Of a stretch of DNA of 64,000 nt, positions 36,329 through 43,821 are shown piece after piece. Location: the NCBI RefSeq assembly GCF_003860405.1, contig NZ_CP034170.1, positions 3,286,001-3,350,000 of the forward strand, in the 5' to 3' direction. The stretch comes from Nakamurella antarctica (lineage in GTDB: Bacteria; Actinomycetota; Actinomycetes; Mycobacteriales; Nakamurellaceae). The notes beneath the pieces were generated by a model. The model saw only the letters and a list, made by a program, of their open reading frames with translations. It was not told where the DNA came from and searched no databases. A program made the position numbers and the translations under genes. Numbering within the stretch: the stretch's first letter is position 1; each line of letters opens with the position of its first letter.

Positions 36329-36622
36329 ATGACCGAATCGAGTTTCGGAGATACGCCGTCGAACCCAACACCGCGACGGCGCACTTTCCCGCGAATGGTA
36401 CTTGGTGGCATCACTGTTGCGATCCCATCGCTGGCGCACCTGCTGAATCCGCCTGATGCGAGCGCTGCCGCCTGCTACAACCCGGTTCACTGGGTCGCAC
36501 CCATAATTGGGCGCTACAAGAGTGTTGGTGGACTTATGTGTATGGAGGCGCCATTAGACACAGGTACATGTGCCGCTGGAGCATTCGCTGCCGCAGATGT
36601 GGCGCGCTCTGCAGAACAGTGA
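36329..36622 (+). CDS. Small Tat-exported cysteine-containing protein
   Basis: The 97-residue precursor has a twin-arginine type signal. After MTESSFGDTPSNPTP comes RRRTFPRMVLGGITVAIPSL, then a cleavage-like ASAA. The predicted mature part of about 45 residues starts near ACYNPVHW, carries three cysteines (ACYNP, GLMCMEAP, TGTCAAGAF) and is otherwise small. It is followed by an unknown gene and a MauE/DoxX-like membrane gene in the same direction. Tat export means it folds or receives a cofactor in the cytoplasm. A MauA-like protein or a peptide matured by redox enzymes is possible; I recognise no exact family. Confidence 0.6.
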   Translation: MTESSFGDTPSNPTPRRRTFPRMVLGGITVAIPSLAHLLNPPDASAAACYNPVHWVAPIIGRYKSVGGLMCMEAPLDTGTCAAGAFAAADVARSAEQ

Positions 36623-36698
36623 TCACGGATGAGACCGGTGGTGAGGTCTGAGATGTGTCGTTCGTCGAACTTTTCGCGGAATGTACGGAGGTTTTAAG

Positions 36699-37061
36699 AT
36701 GGCAGTAGTCAGACCAATTGCTGAAATCGTCGGACAGGAAGAAATATTGCGGCCAATTGCCCAGGCTCGGATCGATAAGAGCGCCGCTTCCGGTCGGAGG
36801 CCAGGTCGAACATATGACGAACTAGTTGCTGCAGCTGGTGGGAGGACAGAACTGGAGATTGAGATCGCGCCCAAGGAGCGCGAGACGCTCAATCAGCTCA
36901 CCAAGCTAACTGGTGATCCTAGCTACGCGCGCATCGCGGAACGGGGCTCAATAGCAGTACCGTTTGGTCACCTGTGTTCCGCGCCTGCGGGAAGTCTCTT
37001 GATATGCGGGTACTCAATCGATTTTACCCTTGAGGAGGCCGTGGCCTTAGAAGGCAGATAG
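36699..37061 (+). CDS. Unknown protein in the Tat peptide/MauE-like operon
   Basis: The 120-residue protein starts at the ATG at 36699 with GGAGG upstream. It contains AEIVGQEEILRPIAQARIDK, TELEIEIAPKERETLNQLTK and a C-terminal IAVPFGHLCSAPAGSLLICG with two cysteines. It has no signal peptide or membrane helix. It is unlike any family I know. It lies 76 bp after the Tat protein and 2 bp before the membrane gene, so it is probably a cytoplasmic partner of the same system. Confidence 0.6.
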   Translation: MAVVRPIAEIVGQEEILRPIAQARIDKSAASGRRPGRTYDELVAAAGGRTELEIEIAPKERETLNQLTKLTGDPSYARIAERGSIAVPFGHLCSAPAGSLLICGYSIDFTLEEAVALEGR

Positions 37062-37063
37062 GC

Positions 37064-37465
37064 GTGACAATACCGGCAGCTGTAAATGTCATGCTGGGAT
37101 CAGTTGTGTGCTTGACCCTCAGTTCGACCGCGTTGGTCAAACTAGTCTCCGCAACTTCGACCGCTGCCAACTTGGTGAGGCAGGGAATTTTTCACCATTC
37201 GATTGCCAAAATCGTAGTGGTACTGACTAGCCTGGCCGAGCTCGCTACTGCATTTGAGATGATCTCGTGGCTTTTAATCGGCGGTATCGCGGCAACGGCC
37301 TTGCTCAGTGGATTCGCAGTTGATTCTGCCCTGGTGTTGCTGCGAGGGGACAACCAAGGGCCATGCCGGTGTGGTGGGCAGCGAGCGGCGGAAACAGTGG
37401 TCGGTCATTCCGCTGGTGCTCGGGCCGTTTCAACGCTCCTTCTAGCGGTTACCGCGCTCGTCTGA
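37064..37465 (+). CDS. MauE/DoxX-like membrane protein, possibly with read-through extension
   Basis: The 133-residue protein from the GTG at 37064 has four hydrophobic segments: VVCLTLSSTALVKLVSA, IAKIVVVLTSLAELATAFEM, ISWLLIGGIAATALLSGFAV and AVSTLLLAVTALV. A CRCGG pair of cysteines lies after the third. The layout fits MauE/DoxX-type redox-associated membrane proteins. Notably, past the TGA stop (37463-37465) the same frame stays open to 37620 and encodes SLGAPPIGSNRGLLAASVAL plus PFVVWIVGRV, a fifth helix with a basic tail. So the TGA may be a mutation, a read-through site or a sequencing error. Confidence 0.6.
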   Translation: MTIPAAVNVMLGSVVCLTLSSTALVKLVSATSTAANLVRQGIFHHSIAKIVVVLTSLAELATAFEMISWLLIGGIAATALLSGFAVDSALVLLRGDNQGPCRCGGQRAAETVVGHSAGARAVSTLLLAVTALV

Positions 37466-38049
37466 AGTTTGGGCGCGCCGCCAATAGGATCAAACCGGGG
37501 CCTTTTAGCGGCCTCTGTTGCGCTCCCCTTCGTCGTGTGGATCGTCGGACGGGTGCGCAGACACCAACGAGCGACCGCAACAGCTCACCGCCCATCTGCA
37601 TTGCAATTTCCAAGTCTTTAGTCTCCGGCTCATAGTTTGACTGCGCTTCCCAATAAAATTGGATCTGCGTCCGTTTTCATCCCTGCCCGCCCCCGCGGCG
37701 TCCGAACAGGGGGCTCTGCACCTGTCGCCTCTAGTCACCCTGCCGCCGATGACAGAGATGGCCCGTCGGGCGTGCGCAGACAACGGCTACAAGCTGTCGA
37801 GATTCAGGACCGTGTACGGCCTGTGCTGCCATCACCTCCGACCCGTGTGGCGCGGGCGCAGTTCCACACGTGCACGTTATGCAGAAAGCGGAAACAAGCA
37901 AAACGATCAGTATTTTGTAGGCTTTCACTGTGCTACTAGCTCCTCATATGGGTAGGGCCTCTCTACCGGGGTTGCCGACAAGAGGATCTCATGAGCCCAT
38001 CGGCAAACGGACGACCGTTCAACACCGTTTAGTCTTAGGCATGTATTCT
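37466..38049. other. Intergenic stretch, mostly unexplained
   Basis: The first 155 bases continue the frame of the MauE-like gene after its TGA (see that entry). From 37621 to 38049 several frames overlap without RBS or family features. I see no hairpin terminator or repeats. Confidence 0.4.
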
Positions 38050-38068
38050 GTGTAAACATGTCTTACAC
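38050..38068. promoter_or_regulatory. Candidate operator of the second toxin-antitoxin locus
   Basis: GTGTAA (38050-38055) and TTACAC (38063-38068) form an inverted repeat with a 7-base spacer. It lies 18 bases before the antitoxin ATG, where the RHH antitoxin would bind. Confidence 0.45.
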
Positions 38069-38086
38069 CGATGGCGAAGGTGCCCC

Positions 38087-38308
38087 ATGACGATCTCGAT
38101 TCGGCTGACCAAGGACGAGGAAGAACGACTCGACAGCCTTGCCCGCCGCACCGGGCGCTCGAAGAGCTTCTACGTCAAGACGGCCCTTCATGAATACCTG
38201 ACTGACCTCGAAGACGCCTACGCCGCCGATGAAGCGATTGATGCCTTCGAGGCCGGGGGGCGCCGCAGCCGTCCGCTCGCCGCGCTTGAGGCCGAGATCG
38301 ACAGGTGA
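38087..38308 (+). CDS. RHH-type antitoxin (partner toxin broken)
   Basis: The 73-residue protein, MTISIRLTKDEEERLDSLAR then RTGRSKSFYVKTALHEYL, is a ribbon-helix-helix DNA-binding domain followed by an acidic toxin-binding tail (YAADEAIDAFEAGGRRSRPL). It is intact and closely similar in layout to the antitoxin at 7456. The toxin start overlaps its stop by four bases. Because the toxin is damaged this may now be an orphan antitoxin, which could still repress its promoter or neutralise related toxins. Confidence 0.88.
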   Translation: MTISIRLTKDEEERLDSLARRTGRSKSFYVKTALHEYLTDLEDAYAADEAIDAFEAGGRRSRPLAALEAEIDR

Positions 38309-38507
38309 CATCCCGGTGGAGCGTTGAGACTACCGACCAGTTCGACCGCGAGTTCAACAAGCTCGATCGCGCCGTGCAGCGGCGCGTACTCGCGTACCTG
38401 CACGAGGTCGAAAGTCTCGACGACCCCCGGCGGCGCGGGAAGGGATTGACGGCAAACCACGCCGGCATCTGGCGCTGCGTGTTGGCGATCGACGTGACGT
38501 GTACTGA
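38305..38507 (+). pseudogene. Broken RelE/ParE-type toxin
   Basis: The first part is good RelE sequence: WSVETTDQFDREFNKLDRAV, QRRVLAYLHEVESLDDPRRR, GKGLTANHAGIW. Near 38474 one base is missing. In the shifted frame the text resumes LRVGD and then directly RRDVY and a TGA at 38507. Intact relatives have WRLRVGDYRV, about 20 more residues, and then VGHRRxVY. So the central beta strands with catalytic positions were deleted and a frameshift added. The unshifted frame stays open to 38706 but is meaningless. Confidence 0.8.
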
Positions 38508-38600
38508 GCCGTCCGGCGGCAGATTGCGTTCCGGTCACCGATCCCCAAGTGAGACACCAAACCCCCCACCGGCGGCTGCAGCACCGCCTCTGGATGCTCA

Positions 38601-38656
38601 AACACCGCGGCCCCGGACGGAACCCCTTGCGGGGAACCGGCCGGGGCCGCGGTGTT
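38601..38656. terminator. Hairpin terminator downstream of rplI
   Basis: AACACCGCGGCCCCGG (38601-38616) pairs perfectly with CCGGGGCCGCGGTGTT (38641-38656). A smaller CCCC-TTGC-GGGG hairpin lies in the loop. It lies 31 bases after the rplI stop, at the end of the rpsF-ssb-rpsR-rplI operon. There is no clear U tract. Confidence 0.8.
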
Positions 38657-38687
38657 GCAAGACGAGGTGCAGTCCTGGACTACCAGA

Positions 38688-39137
38688 TCAGGACGTGACG
38701 ACCTGAATGTGGAACTTGGCAGTGACGCCAGGGTGCAACTTGACGGCAATAGCATGCGTGCCGACAGTCTTGATGTGCCCATCGGTCTCGACGGTGCGCT
38801 TGTCCAGAGCCGGTCCACCAGCTGCCTTGATGGCGTCTGCGATTTCGGCGTTGGTGACGGAACCGAAGAGCTTGCTGCCGTCGGCGTTGGCGCGAGCCTT
38901 GACGACAACCTTCATCTGCTCGAGGTGGTTCTTGACTTCGGCGGCGTGTTCGGTGCCACGAATTTCGCGTGCCAACTGAATGCGCTTGATAACTTCGATC
39001 TGCTTCTCGGCGCCCTTGGTGGCGACGATGGCCTTGCCCTGGGGGAGAAGGAAGTTCCGGCCATAACCGTCACGAACTTCGACGATTTCGCCAGGAGCAC
39101 CCAAGCCGGGTACGTCAGTGGTGAGAATGAGTTTCAC
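38688..39137 (-). CDS. rplI: Ribosomal protein bL9
   Basis: The 149-residue protein has the N-terminal 23S-rRNA-binding domain (MKLILTTDVPGLGAPGEIVE, VRDGYGRNFLLPQGKA), a long connecting helix and a C-terminal domain ending VKLHPGVTAKFHIQVV. The length is normal. It is the last gene of the rpsF-ssb-rpsR-rplI operon, 14 bp after rpsR, followed by a strong hairpin. Part of the large subunit near the L1 stalk. Confidence 0.98.
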   Translation of the reverse strand: MKLILTTDVPGLGAPGEIVEVRDGYGRNFLLPQGKAIVATKGAEKQIEVIKRIQLAREIRGTEHAAEVKNHLEQMKVVVKARANADGSKLFGSVTNAEIADAIKAAGGPALDKRTVETDGHIKTVGTHAIAVKLHPGVTAKFHIQVVTS

Positions 39138-39151
39138 GTCTTGAGCCTTTC

Positions 39152-39409
39152 TTAGCGGCCGGTCGAAACATACGGAAGCATCGCAACTTCGCGCGCGTTT
39201 TTGACGGCGATAGCGATATCCCGCTGGTGGATGGTGCAGTTACCGGTGACGCGGCGAGCGCGGATCTTGCCGCGGTCGGAGATGTAGCTGCGCAGCAACG
39301 GGATGTTCTTGTAGTCGATTGCCTGGGCCTTCTTTTTGTTGCAGAAGGCACACGGCTTGGTGCTGGCGACCTTGAGGTTCTTGGAACTGCGGGGTGGGGG
39401 CTTTGCCAT
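39152..39409 (-). CDS. rpsR: Ribosomal protein bS18 (zinc-binding C+ type)
   Basis: The 85-residue protein [20 protein letters not shown], then [20 protein letters not shown] and [20 protein letters not shown] is a clear S18. CAFC and the later C-x2-H (NCTIH) show it is the cysteine-containing C+ form that can bind zinc. In mycobacteria a cysteine-free paralogue replaces it under zinc starvation; no such paralogue is in this window. It forms the S6-S18 dimer on the 30S platform with the rpsF product. Confidence 0.98.
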   Translation of the reverse strand: MAKPPPRSSKNLKVASTKPCAFCNKKKAQAIDYKNIPLLRSYISDRGKIRARRVTGNCTIHQRDIAIAVKNAREVAMLPYVSTGR

Positions 39410-39456
39410 AACGGTTCAAACTCCAGAATTTAAGTGAAGAAAGTAAGTGGGGGTGT

Positions 39457-39972
39457 TTAGAACGGTGGCTCGTCGGAGTAGCCACCCTGGCCTGCCGGCG
39501 GAGCCGAGGCCCAAGGATCCTCAGCGGGTGCGCCGCCTCCGGATCCGCCACCGGCGCCATAACCGCCGCCGCCGCCAGCGCCACTGGCACCGTCGGAGCC
39601 GCGATTGACCCGGTTGACCTTTGCGGTGGCGTAGCGCAGCGAGGGGCCGATTTCGTCGACCTCCAGCTCGATAACCGTGCGCTTCTCGCCTTCCTTGGTG
39701 TCGAAGGACCGCTGCTTGAGCCTGCCCGTGACAACCACTCGGCTGCCTCGGGTGAGGGACTCGGCAACGTTCTCCGCAGCCTGGCGCCAGATGTTGCAGC
39801 GCAGGAACAAAGCTTCGCCGTCCTTCCACTCGCCGCTTGCGCGGTCAAATGTGCGCGGCGTCGAAGCCACGGTGAAGTTAGCAACGGCAGCACCGGATGC
39901 GGTGAAGCGCAGTTCGGGGTCGGCAGTTAAGTTGCCCACCACGGTGATGATCGTGTCGCCAGCCATATTCAA
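39457..39972 (-). CDS. ssb: Single-stranded DNA-binding protein
   Basis: The 171-residue protein has an N-terminal OB fold ([57 protein letters not shown]). A glycine-rich linker follows, and the tail YSDEPPF binds replication and repair partners. It protects single-stranded DNA as a tetramer. Placed between rpsF (6 bp upstream) and rpsR, as in most actinobacteria. Confidence 0.98.
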   Translation of the reverse strand: MNMAGDTIITVVGNLTADPELRFTASGAAVANFTVASTPRTFDRASGEWKDGEALFLRCNIWRQAAENVAESLTRGSRVVVTGRLKQRSFDTKEGEKRTVIELEVDEIGPSLRYATAKVNRVNRGSDGASGAGGGGGYGAGGGSGGGAPAEDPWASAPPAGQGGYSDEPPF

Positions 39973-39978
39973 AAGTCC

Positions 39979-40287
39979 TTACTTGGCGTCGGGACGGATG
40001 ATCTTGGTGCGGAGGATGGATTCGTTCAGGTTGAGCTGACGATCCAATTCGGTGACGGAAGCAGAAGGAGCCGTGACGTTGATGATGGCGTAAATGCCTT
40101 CCGCGTTCTTGCGGATTTCGAAAGCCAGGCGGCGCTTTCCCCAGATTTCGACACTGTCAACAGTTCCGCCGCCTTGGCGAATCACGTTGAGGAAGGTGTC
40201 GATCGAGGGAGCAACAGTGCGCTCGTCGAGGTTCGGGTCGAGAATGAGCAGTAGCTCGTAGTGACGCAAAGCGGTGGATACGCTCAC
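39979..40287 (-). CDS. rpsF: Ribosomal protein bS6
   Basis: The 102-residue protein [20 protein letters not shown], then [39 protein letters not shown] and [16 protein letters not shown] has the ferredoxin-like S6 fold. The GTG at 40287 has AGGAGG five bases upstream and is preferred over a GTG two codons earlier. First gene of the operon. Its upstream region carries a 14-bp tandem repeat array at 40460-40550. Confidence 0.97.
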   Translation of the reverse strand: MSVSTALRHYELLLILDPNLDERTVAPSIDTFLNVIRQGGGTVDSVEIWGKRRLAFEIRKNAEGIYAIINVTAPSASVTELDRQLNLNESILRTKIIRPDAK

Positions 40288-40459
40288 GTACACCTCCTAT
40301 GGACTAGTGGGCCACGGTCGTTCCGCAGCAGGAGGGTGTTGCTTGAATCGGCTCACCGGCACTCTTGGCCGGCACTGCCATGGGTGAAACAGACAACCGT
40401 TCCATACTACCAGCGCAAATGGGCTGAGATGAACCGCTTTATTCGCTCAACTCATTCCG

Positions 40460-40550
40460 GCTCAGGCGCTCCAGCTCAGGCGCTCCAGCTCAGGCGTTCC
40501 AGCTCAGGCGTTCCAGCTCAGGCGTCCCAGCTCAGGACTCGGGGCTCAGG
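40460..40550. repeat. 14-bp tandem repeat, six and a half copies
   Basis: The unit GCTCAGGCGCTCCA is repeated at 40460, 40474, 40488, 40502, 40516 and 40530, with a half copy at 40544. The GCTCAGG heptamer is nearly invariant while the second half drifts (GCTCCA, GTTCCA, GTCCCA). It lies between rpsF and the convergently placed 3' end at 40562, about 170 bp upstream of the rpsF start. Confidence 0.85.
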
Positions 40551-40561
40551 TCATTTCAGGA

Positions 40562-41008
40562 TCAGGCGTCGGGGATGAAGCTGAAGTCGACCATCGAGTT
40601 CTCGCGGGTGTTGGTATCCGTGCAGCGAGCGGTGAAACTTAGGTGCAGGCCAGAGGTTTCGTTGTTCACGACGCTCCCTTCCATCACCGTGTAGACGATG
40701 GGGCGCTCGAACCGGCGCACCACGGTCATGACACCGCCGCGACTGAACTCCCCGTCGGCCCGTGTGTCCGACTTGATGGCCAGTATTTCGCTCGCCGCCG
40801 CCGCGCCCGCATCGGTGCGACACAAGGTGACTCGTCCCGTGACGGTGAAACGCAAATAACTCGCGTCGTCCGCACCCGACCCGACGTACATTCCGTCGGT
40901 CCGCGGCTTAAACCACTCGACGTCTTCGGGCCCCTCCGAGTCGCCTACGGCGGGACTCTGAGTTGGCTTGCTGCCCAGTTTCGAACGCACGGAATCTAGG
41001 AAACCCAT
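40562..41008 (-). CDS. Hypothetical protein
   Basis: The 148-residue protein starts at the ATG at 41008 (MGFLDSVRSKLGSKPTQ), with GAGAGGCGTGAG upstream. VEWFKPRTDGMYVGSGADDA, YLRFTVTGRVTLCRTDAG and LHLSFTARCTDTNTRENSMV suggest a compact beta-rich soluble domain. It resembles actinobacterial proteins without function. It precedes the rpsF region on the same strand, separated by the 14-bp repeats. Confidence 0.7.
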   Translation of the reverse strand: MGFLDSVRSKLGSKPTQSPAVGDSEGPEDVEWFKPRTDGMYVGSGADDASYLRFTVTGRVTLCRTDAGAAAASEILAIKSDTRADGEFSRGGVMTVVRRFERPIVYTVMEGSVVNNETSGLHLSFTARCTDTNTRENSMVDFSFIPDA

Positions 41009-41107
41009 CTCACGCCTCTCGCCGTCATCGACCACGCTACTTTCATTCGGAGATCACGGTACCTGGCGCGCGCCTCGGCGTGGCCCAGCTGGCGCCGGGG
41101 GCCGCGG

Positions 41108-41599
41108 TTAACCAAATTTCGCCCGGTGGGTGGCACGCAGCTCGGTGTATTCAGCCACCTGCTCCACGGCGTCCCAGGCCGCTTTGAAGATCGCCGCCGC
41201 TTGCGCCTTGACGGGATCCTCTTCCTGTCGGGGTAATTCGGTGCGTCCGTGGGCGCCGCTTCGACCGCGTTGATCGCTGGGAATTGGACCGTCATACTTC
41301 TTGCCGCCCCGGTGGTTGGCATACCGACGGGCGCGGGTGAAGCCCATCTGCAGGAACTTGCGTGCCATGTCCATTCCGACGAAATCGCCGCTGGCCAAGA
41401 ACGCATCGAACATCTCTCGGATTGCATCCGCACTTTCGCGGGCGAGCTCTGCGTCTTTAAAACGCCAGTGGGGCAGGATTTCCGACTTGTAGGGCTGGAC
41501 GAGCAACACGCCCTGTTCGCCGCGGCCGACTCGATAAAGCTCCGGATGTTGACGTAGGTCCAGGCTGTCGTAATCGAGTTCGTAATCGAAACCAGGCAC
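41108..41599 (-). CDS. DUF4385-family protein
   Basis: The 163-residue protein FDYELDYDSLDLRQHPELYR, VGRGEQGVLLVQPYKSEILP, FVGMDMARKFLQMGFTRARR, YANHRGGKKYDG matches the highly conserved DUF4385 family. These proteins are widespread in bacteria and phages; no function is established. The length is usual for the family. Cytoplasmic; no signal or membrane segments. Confidence 0.92.
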   Translation of the reverse strand: MPGFDYELDYDSLDLRQHPELYRVGRGEQGVLLVQPYKSEILPHWRFKDAELARESADAIREMFDAFLASGDFVGMDMARKFLQMGFTRARRYANHRGGKKYDGPIPSDQRGRSGAHGRTELPRQEEDPVKAQAAAIFKAAWDAVEQVAEYTELRATHRAKFG

Positions 41600-41672
41600 C
41601 AGGTCAGCATACTTTTGGGCGGGCCCTTCCCCGGTGGCGCCTCTTCCTCCCCGGGTGGGCGCCGCCCAGAAA

Positions 41673-42215
41673 TCAGGTGATGAGCCTGGTGCTGTCGGCC
41701 GCCTGCAAGCGCCCGAGGTTGTCGTTGATGTGATCCCTGATCAACACGGTGGTGAGGCGCTCGACGTGATCGGTCAGCGCCGCCAGATACGCCTGCGCAC
41801 CGTCTGCAACCGAACCGGTGTCAACGCGACCGGAGTAGCTCAAACCGTCCGGAGTCATCAACAGCCAACCGACGTGTGAAGTTCCGTGGGCTTGCTCCAG
41901 GTGTCGGGTGAGAGCCTGCACCGTCTGCTCCACCGAAGTGCGCGAGATCGACAGGCCAGCCGTGCTGGTGACGGTGAATTGCGGCCCGGCGAATGGCACA
42001 GCCTTCTGGGACCGACTGATCCGCTCGGGATTTAACTGCATCTCTGCGGTGGCTTGCGCGGCGTCGGAAGCCGTCACGATGGTCACGGTGGTTGCTTGCG
42101 GCGTGGCCTGGGCCGACTCGGCCTTCGCCTTCGGGCGACGAAAAAGCCCGCCCGCGCGCGCAGCAACAGCCGTGCACCACCCGCTGTGTGCGGGCGCTGC
42201 GGCACTCATCGTCAT
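41673..42215 (-). CDS. Hypothetical protein
   Basis: The product is about 180 residues from the ATG at 42215 (GAGGG upstream). The N-terminus is alanine-rich; the second half, TVTSTAGLSISRTSVEQTVQ, ALTRHLEQAHGTSHVGWLLM, TPDGLSYSGRVDTGSVADGA, and ends HINDNLGRLQAADSTR. No family recognised. Adjacent to DUF4385 on the same strand. Confidence 0.6.
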   Translation of the reverse strand: MTMSAAAPAHSGWCTAVAARAGGLFRRPKAKAESAQATPQATTVTIVTASDAAQATAEMQLNPERISRSQKAVPFAGPQFTVTSTAGLSISRTSVEQTVQALTRHLEQAHGTSHVGWLLMTPDGLSYSGRVDTGSVADGAQAYLAALTDHVERLTTVLIRDHINDNLGRLQAADSTRLIT

Positions 42216-42395
42216 CTTGTCAACCCTCATTCGCTTCTTTCGTCCGGATGAGAGACGCGCGAACCCCACGATCATCACGCCGTAACGGAATTTAGTTGAG
42301 AAACTTTTTCCGCGCGGAACTCAGGGGGCCTGGGATCGGTTTCCCGCGAGCCGAACAGCGCCACCCCTCGGCGCTGGGCCTGCGATAATCGTCTT

Positions 42396-43766
42396 ATGAC
42401 CTCGCCCGCGATCATCGCCGATCTGACCGCCATCGTTGGCGCCGACCACGTGCTGACCGATCAAGACGTCACTGCCGCCTACGTGACGGACTGGACCGGT
42501 AGGTTCTCGGCTGCGAGCGGAACGGTGGTACGGCCGTCCTGCACGGCAGAGGTGGCAGCGGTCGTGGGGTTATGCGCTAGCACGGGTACCGCAGTGGTTC
42601 CGCAGGGCGGAAACACCGGACTTGTCGGGGGCGGCGTTCCGCACCGGGGCGAAGTGGTGCTGAGCTTGCGGCGACTAGCCGCGCCTCCCGAGGTCGACGT
42701 GGACTCTTCGCAGGTCCTGGCGCAAGCCGGCGTCACGATTGCGGCGCTTCGCACTGCGGCGAATGCCCACGGAATGACGTACGGGGTCGACCTGGCGAGC
42801 CGCGACTCGGCGACCGTCGGAGGCACCATCGGCACCAATGCGGGCGGTCTGCGCGTATTGCGACATGGGGATACCCGGCGGCAAGTAATCGGCGTCGAAG
42901 CAGTGCTGGGCGACGGCACCATTATCTCCCACCTGGACGGGTTGACCAGGGACAACACCGGGTACCACCTGCCCTCGCTCCTCACCGGGAGCGAAGGAAC
43001 CCTGGCCATCGTGACGGCAGCCAGGCTGCGGTTAGTCCCCGCATTTCGTCAAACGGCCGTGGCGTTGCTGGCGATGACGGACGTGGAAGCCGCGGTCAAA
43101 GCTGCCGGTACCTTTCGGCGCGAGCTGGCGGGCGTCAGCGCGGTTGAATTGGTGCTGCCGGCGGGGATGGAGCTCGTCACCGCGGCGCTCGGACTGCGAC
43201 CCGCCTTTTCAGGATCCGGCGATGAGCATGGCGCCTACTTGCTCGTCGAGTGCGATGGCTCCGAGCCGCTGGCCGAACTTATGAGAGTGGTCGAAACCGT
43301 AGCCGGCGTCCAGGACGCGGCCGCCGCGGATGACGCCGCCGGGCGCGCCGCACTCTGGGCCTACCGGGAACGTCAGGCGGAAGCCATCGCCACCGTGGGC
43401 TCCCCGATCAAGTTGGACGTCACCCTGCCGATGCATTCAATGCCCCAATTTTTGCGCGAATCGCCCGCCGCGGTCTCCGCGATCTCCCCCGACGCTCGAG
43501 TATGGACATTCGGCCACATTGCCGATGGGAACGCCCACGTCAACGTCACCGGCGGGCTCGGCCACGCGCATGCGGTGGAGGACGCGGTACTACAGCTCGT
43601 CGCGCGGCTTGGCGGCAGCATCGCCTCCGAGCACGGCGTGGGTGTGGCGAAGAAGGACTGGCTCCGGCTCAACCGCTCCCCCGCCGAGTTGGCCTTATTC
43701 CGGGCGATCAAGGCAGCGTTCGACCCCGCGGGCATTCTGAACCCCAACGCGGTGCTGCCTCACTAG
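42396..43766 (+). CDS. FAD-binding oxidoreductase (GlcD / D-2-hydroxyacid dehydrogenase type)
   Basis: The 456-residue protein has the PCMH FAD domain: VVRPSCTAEVAAVVGLCAST, VPQGGNTGLVGGGVPHRGEV, then GGTIGTNAGGLRVLRHGDTR and LPSLLTGSEGTLAIVTAARL. The C-terminal FAD-oxidase domain ends with the typical HIADGNAHVNV, SIASEHGVGVAKKDWL, IKAAFDPAGILNPNAVLP. It would oxidise a D-2-hydroxy acid such as D-2-hydroxyglutarate, D-lactate or glycolate; the exact substrate cannot be read. Stands just upstream of htpG in the same direction. Confidence 0.92.
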   Translation: MTSPAIIADLTAIVGADHVLTDQDVTAAYVTDWTGRFSAASGTVVRPSCTAEVAAVVGLCASTGTAVVPQGGNTGLVGGGVPHRGEVVLSLRRLAAPPEVDVDSSQVLAQAGVTIAALRTAANAHGMTYGVDLASRDSATVGGTIGTNAGGLRVLRHGDTRRQVIGVEAVLGDGTIISHLDGLTRDNTGYHLPSLLTGSEGTLAIVTAARLRLVPAFRQTAVALLAMTDVEAAVKAAGTFRRELAGVSAVELVLPAGMELVTAALGLRPAFSGSGDEHGAYLLVECDGSEPLAELMRVVETVAGVQDAAAADDAAGRAALWAYRERQAEAIATVGSPIKLDVTLPMHSMPQFLRESPAAVSAISPDARVWTFGHIADGNAHVNVTGGLGHAHAVEDAVLQLVARLGGSIASEHGVGVAKKDWLRLNRSPAELALFRAIKAAFDPAGILNPNAVLPH

Positions 43767-43821
43767 AATCTTTCTGGCACCGAAATTCCTGCACCGAAGC
43801 TCATTCCCGAAGGGCACTACT

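Noticed and set aside
40460-40550. Possible CRISPR array
   Set aside because: Units are contiguous 14-mers with no spacers and no cas genes nearby; it is a plain tandem repeat.
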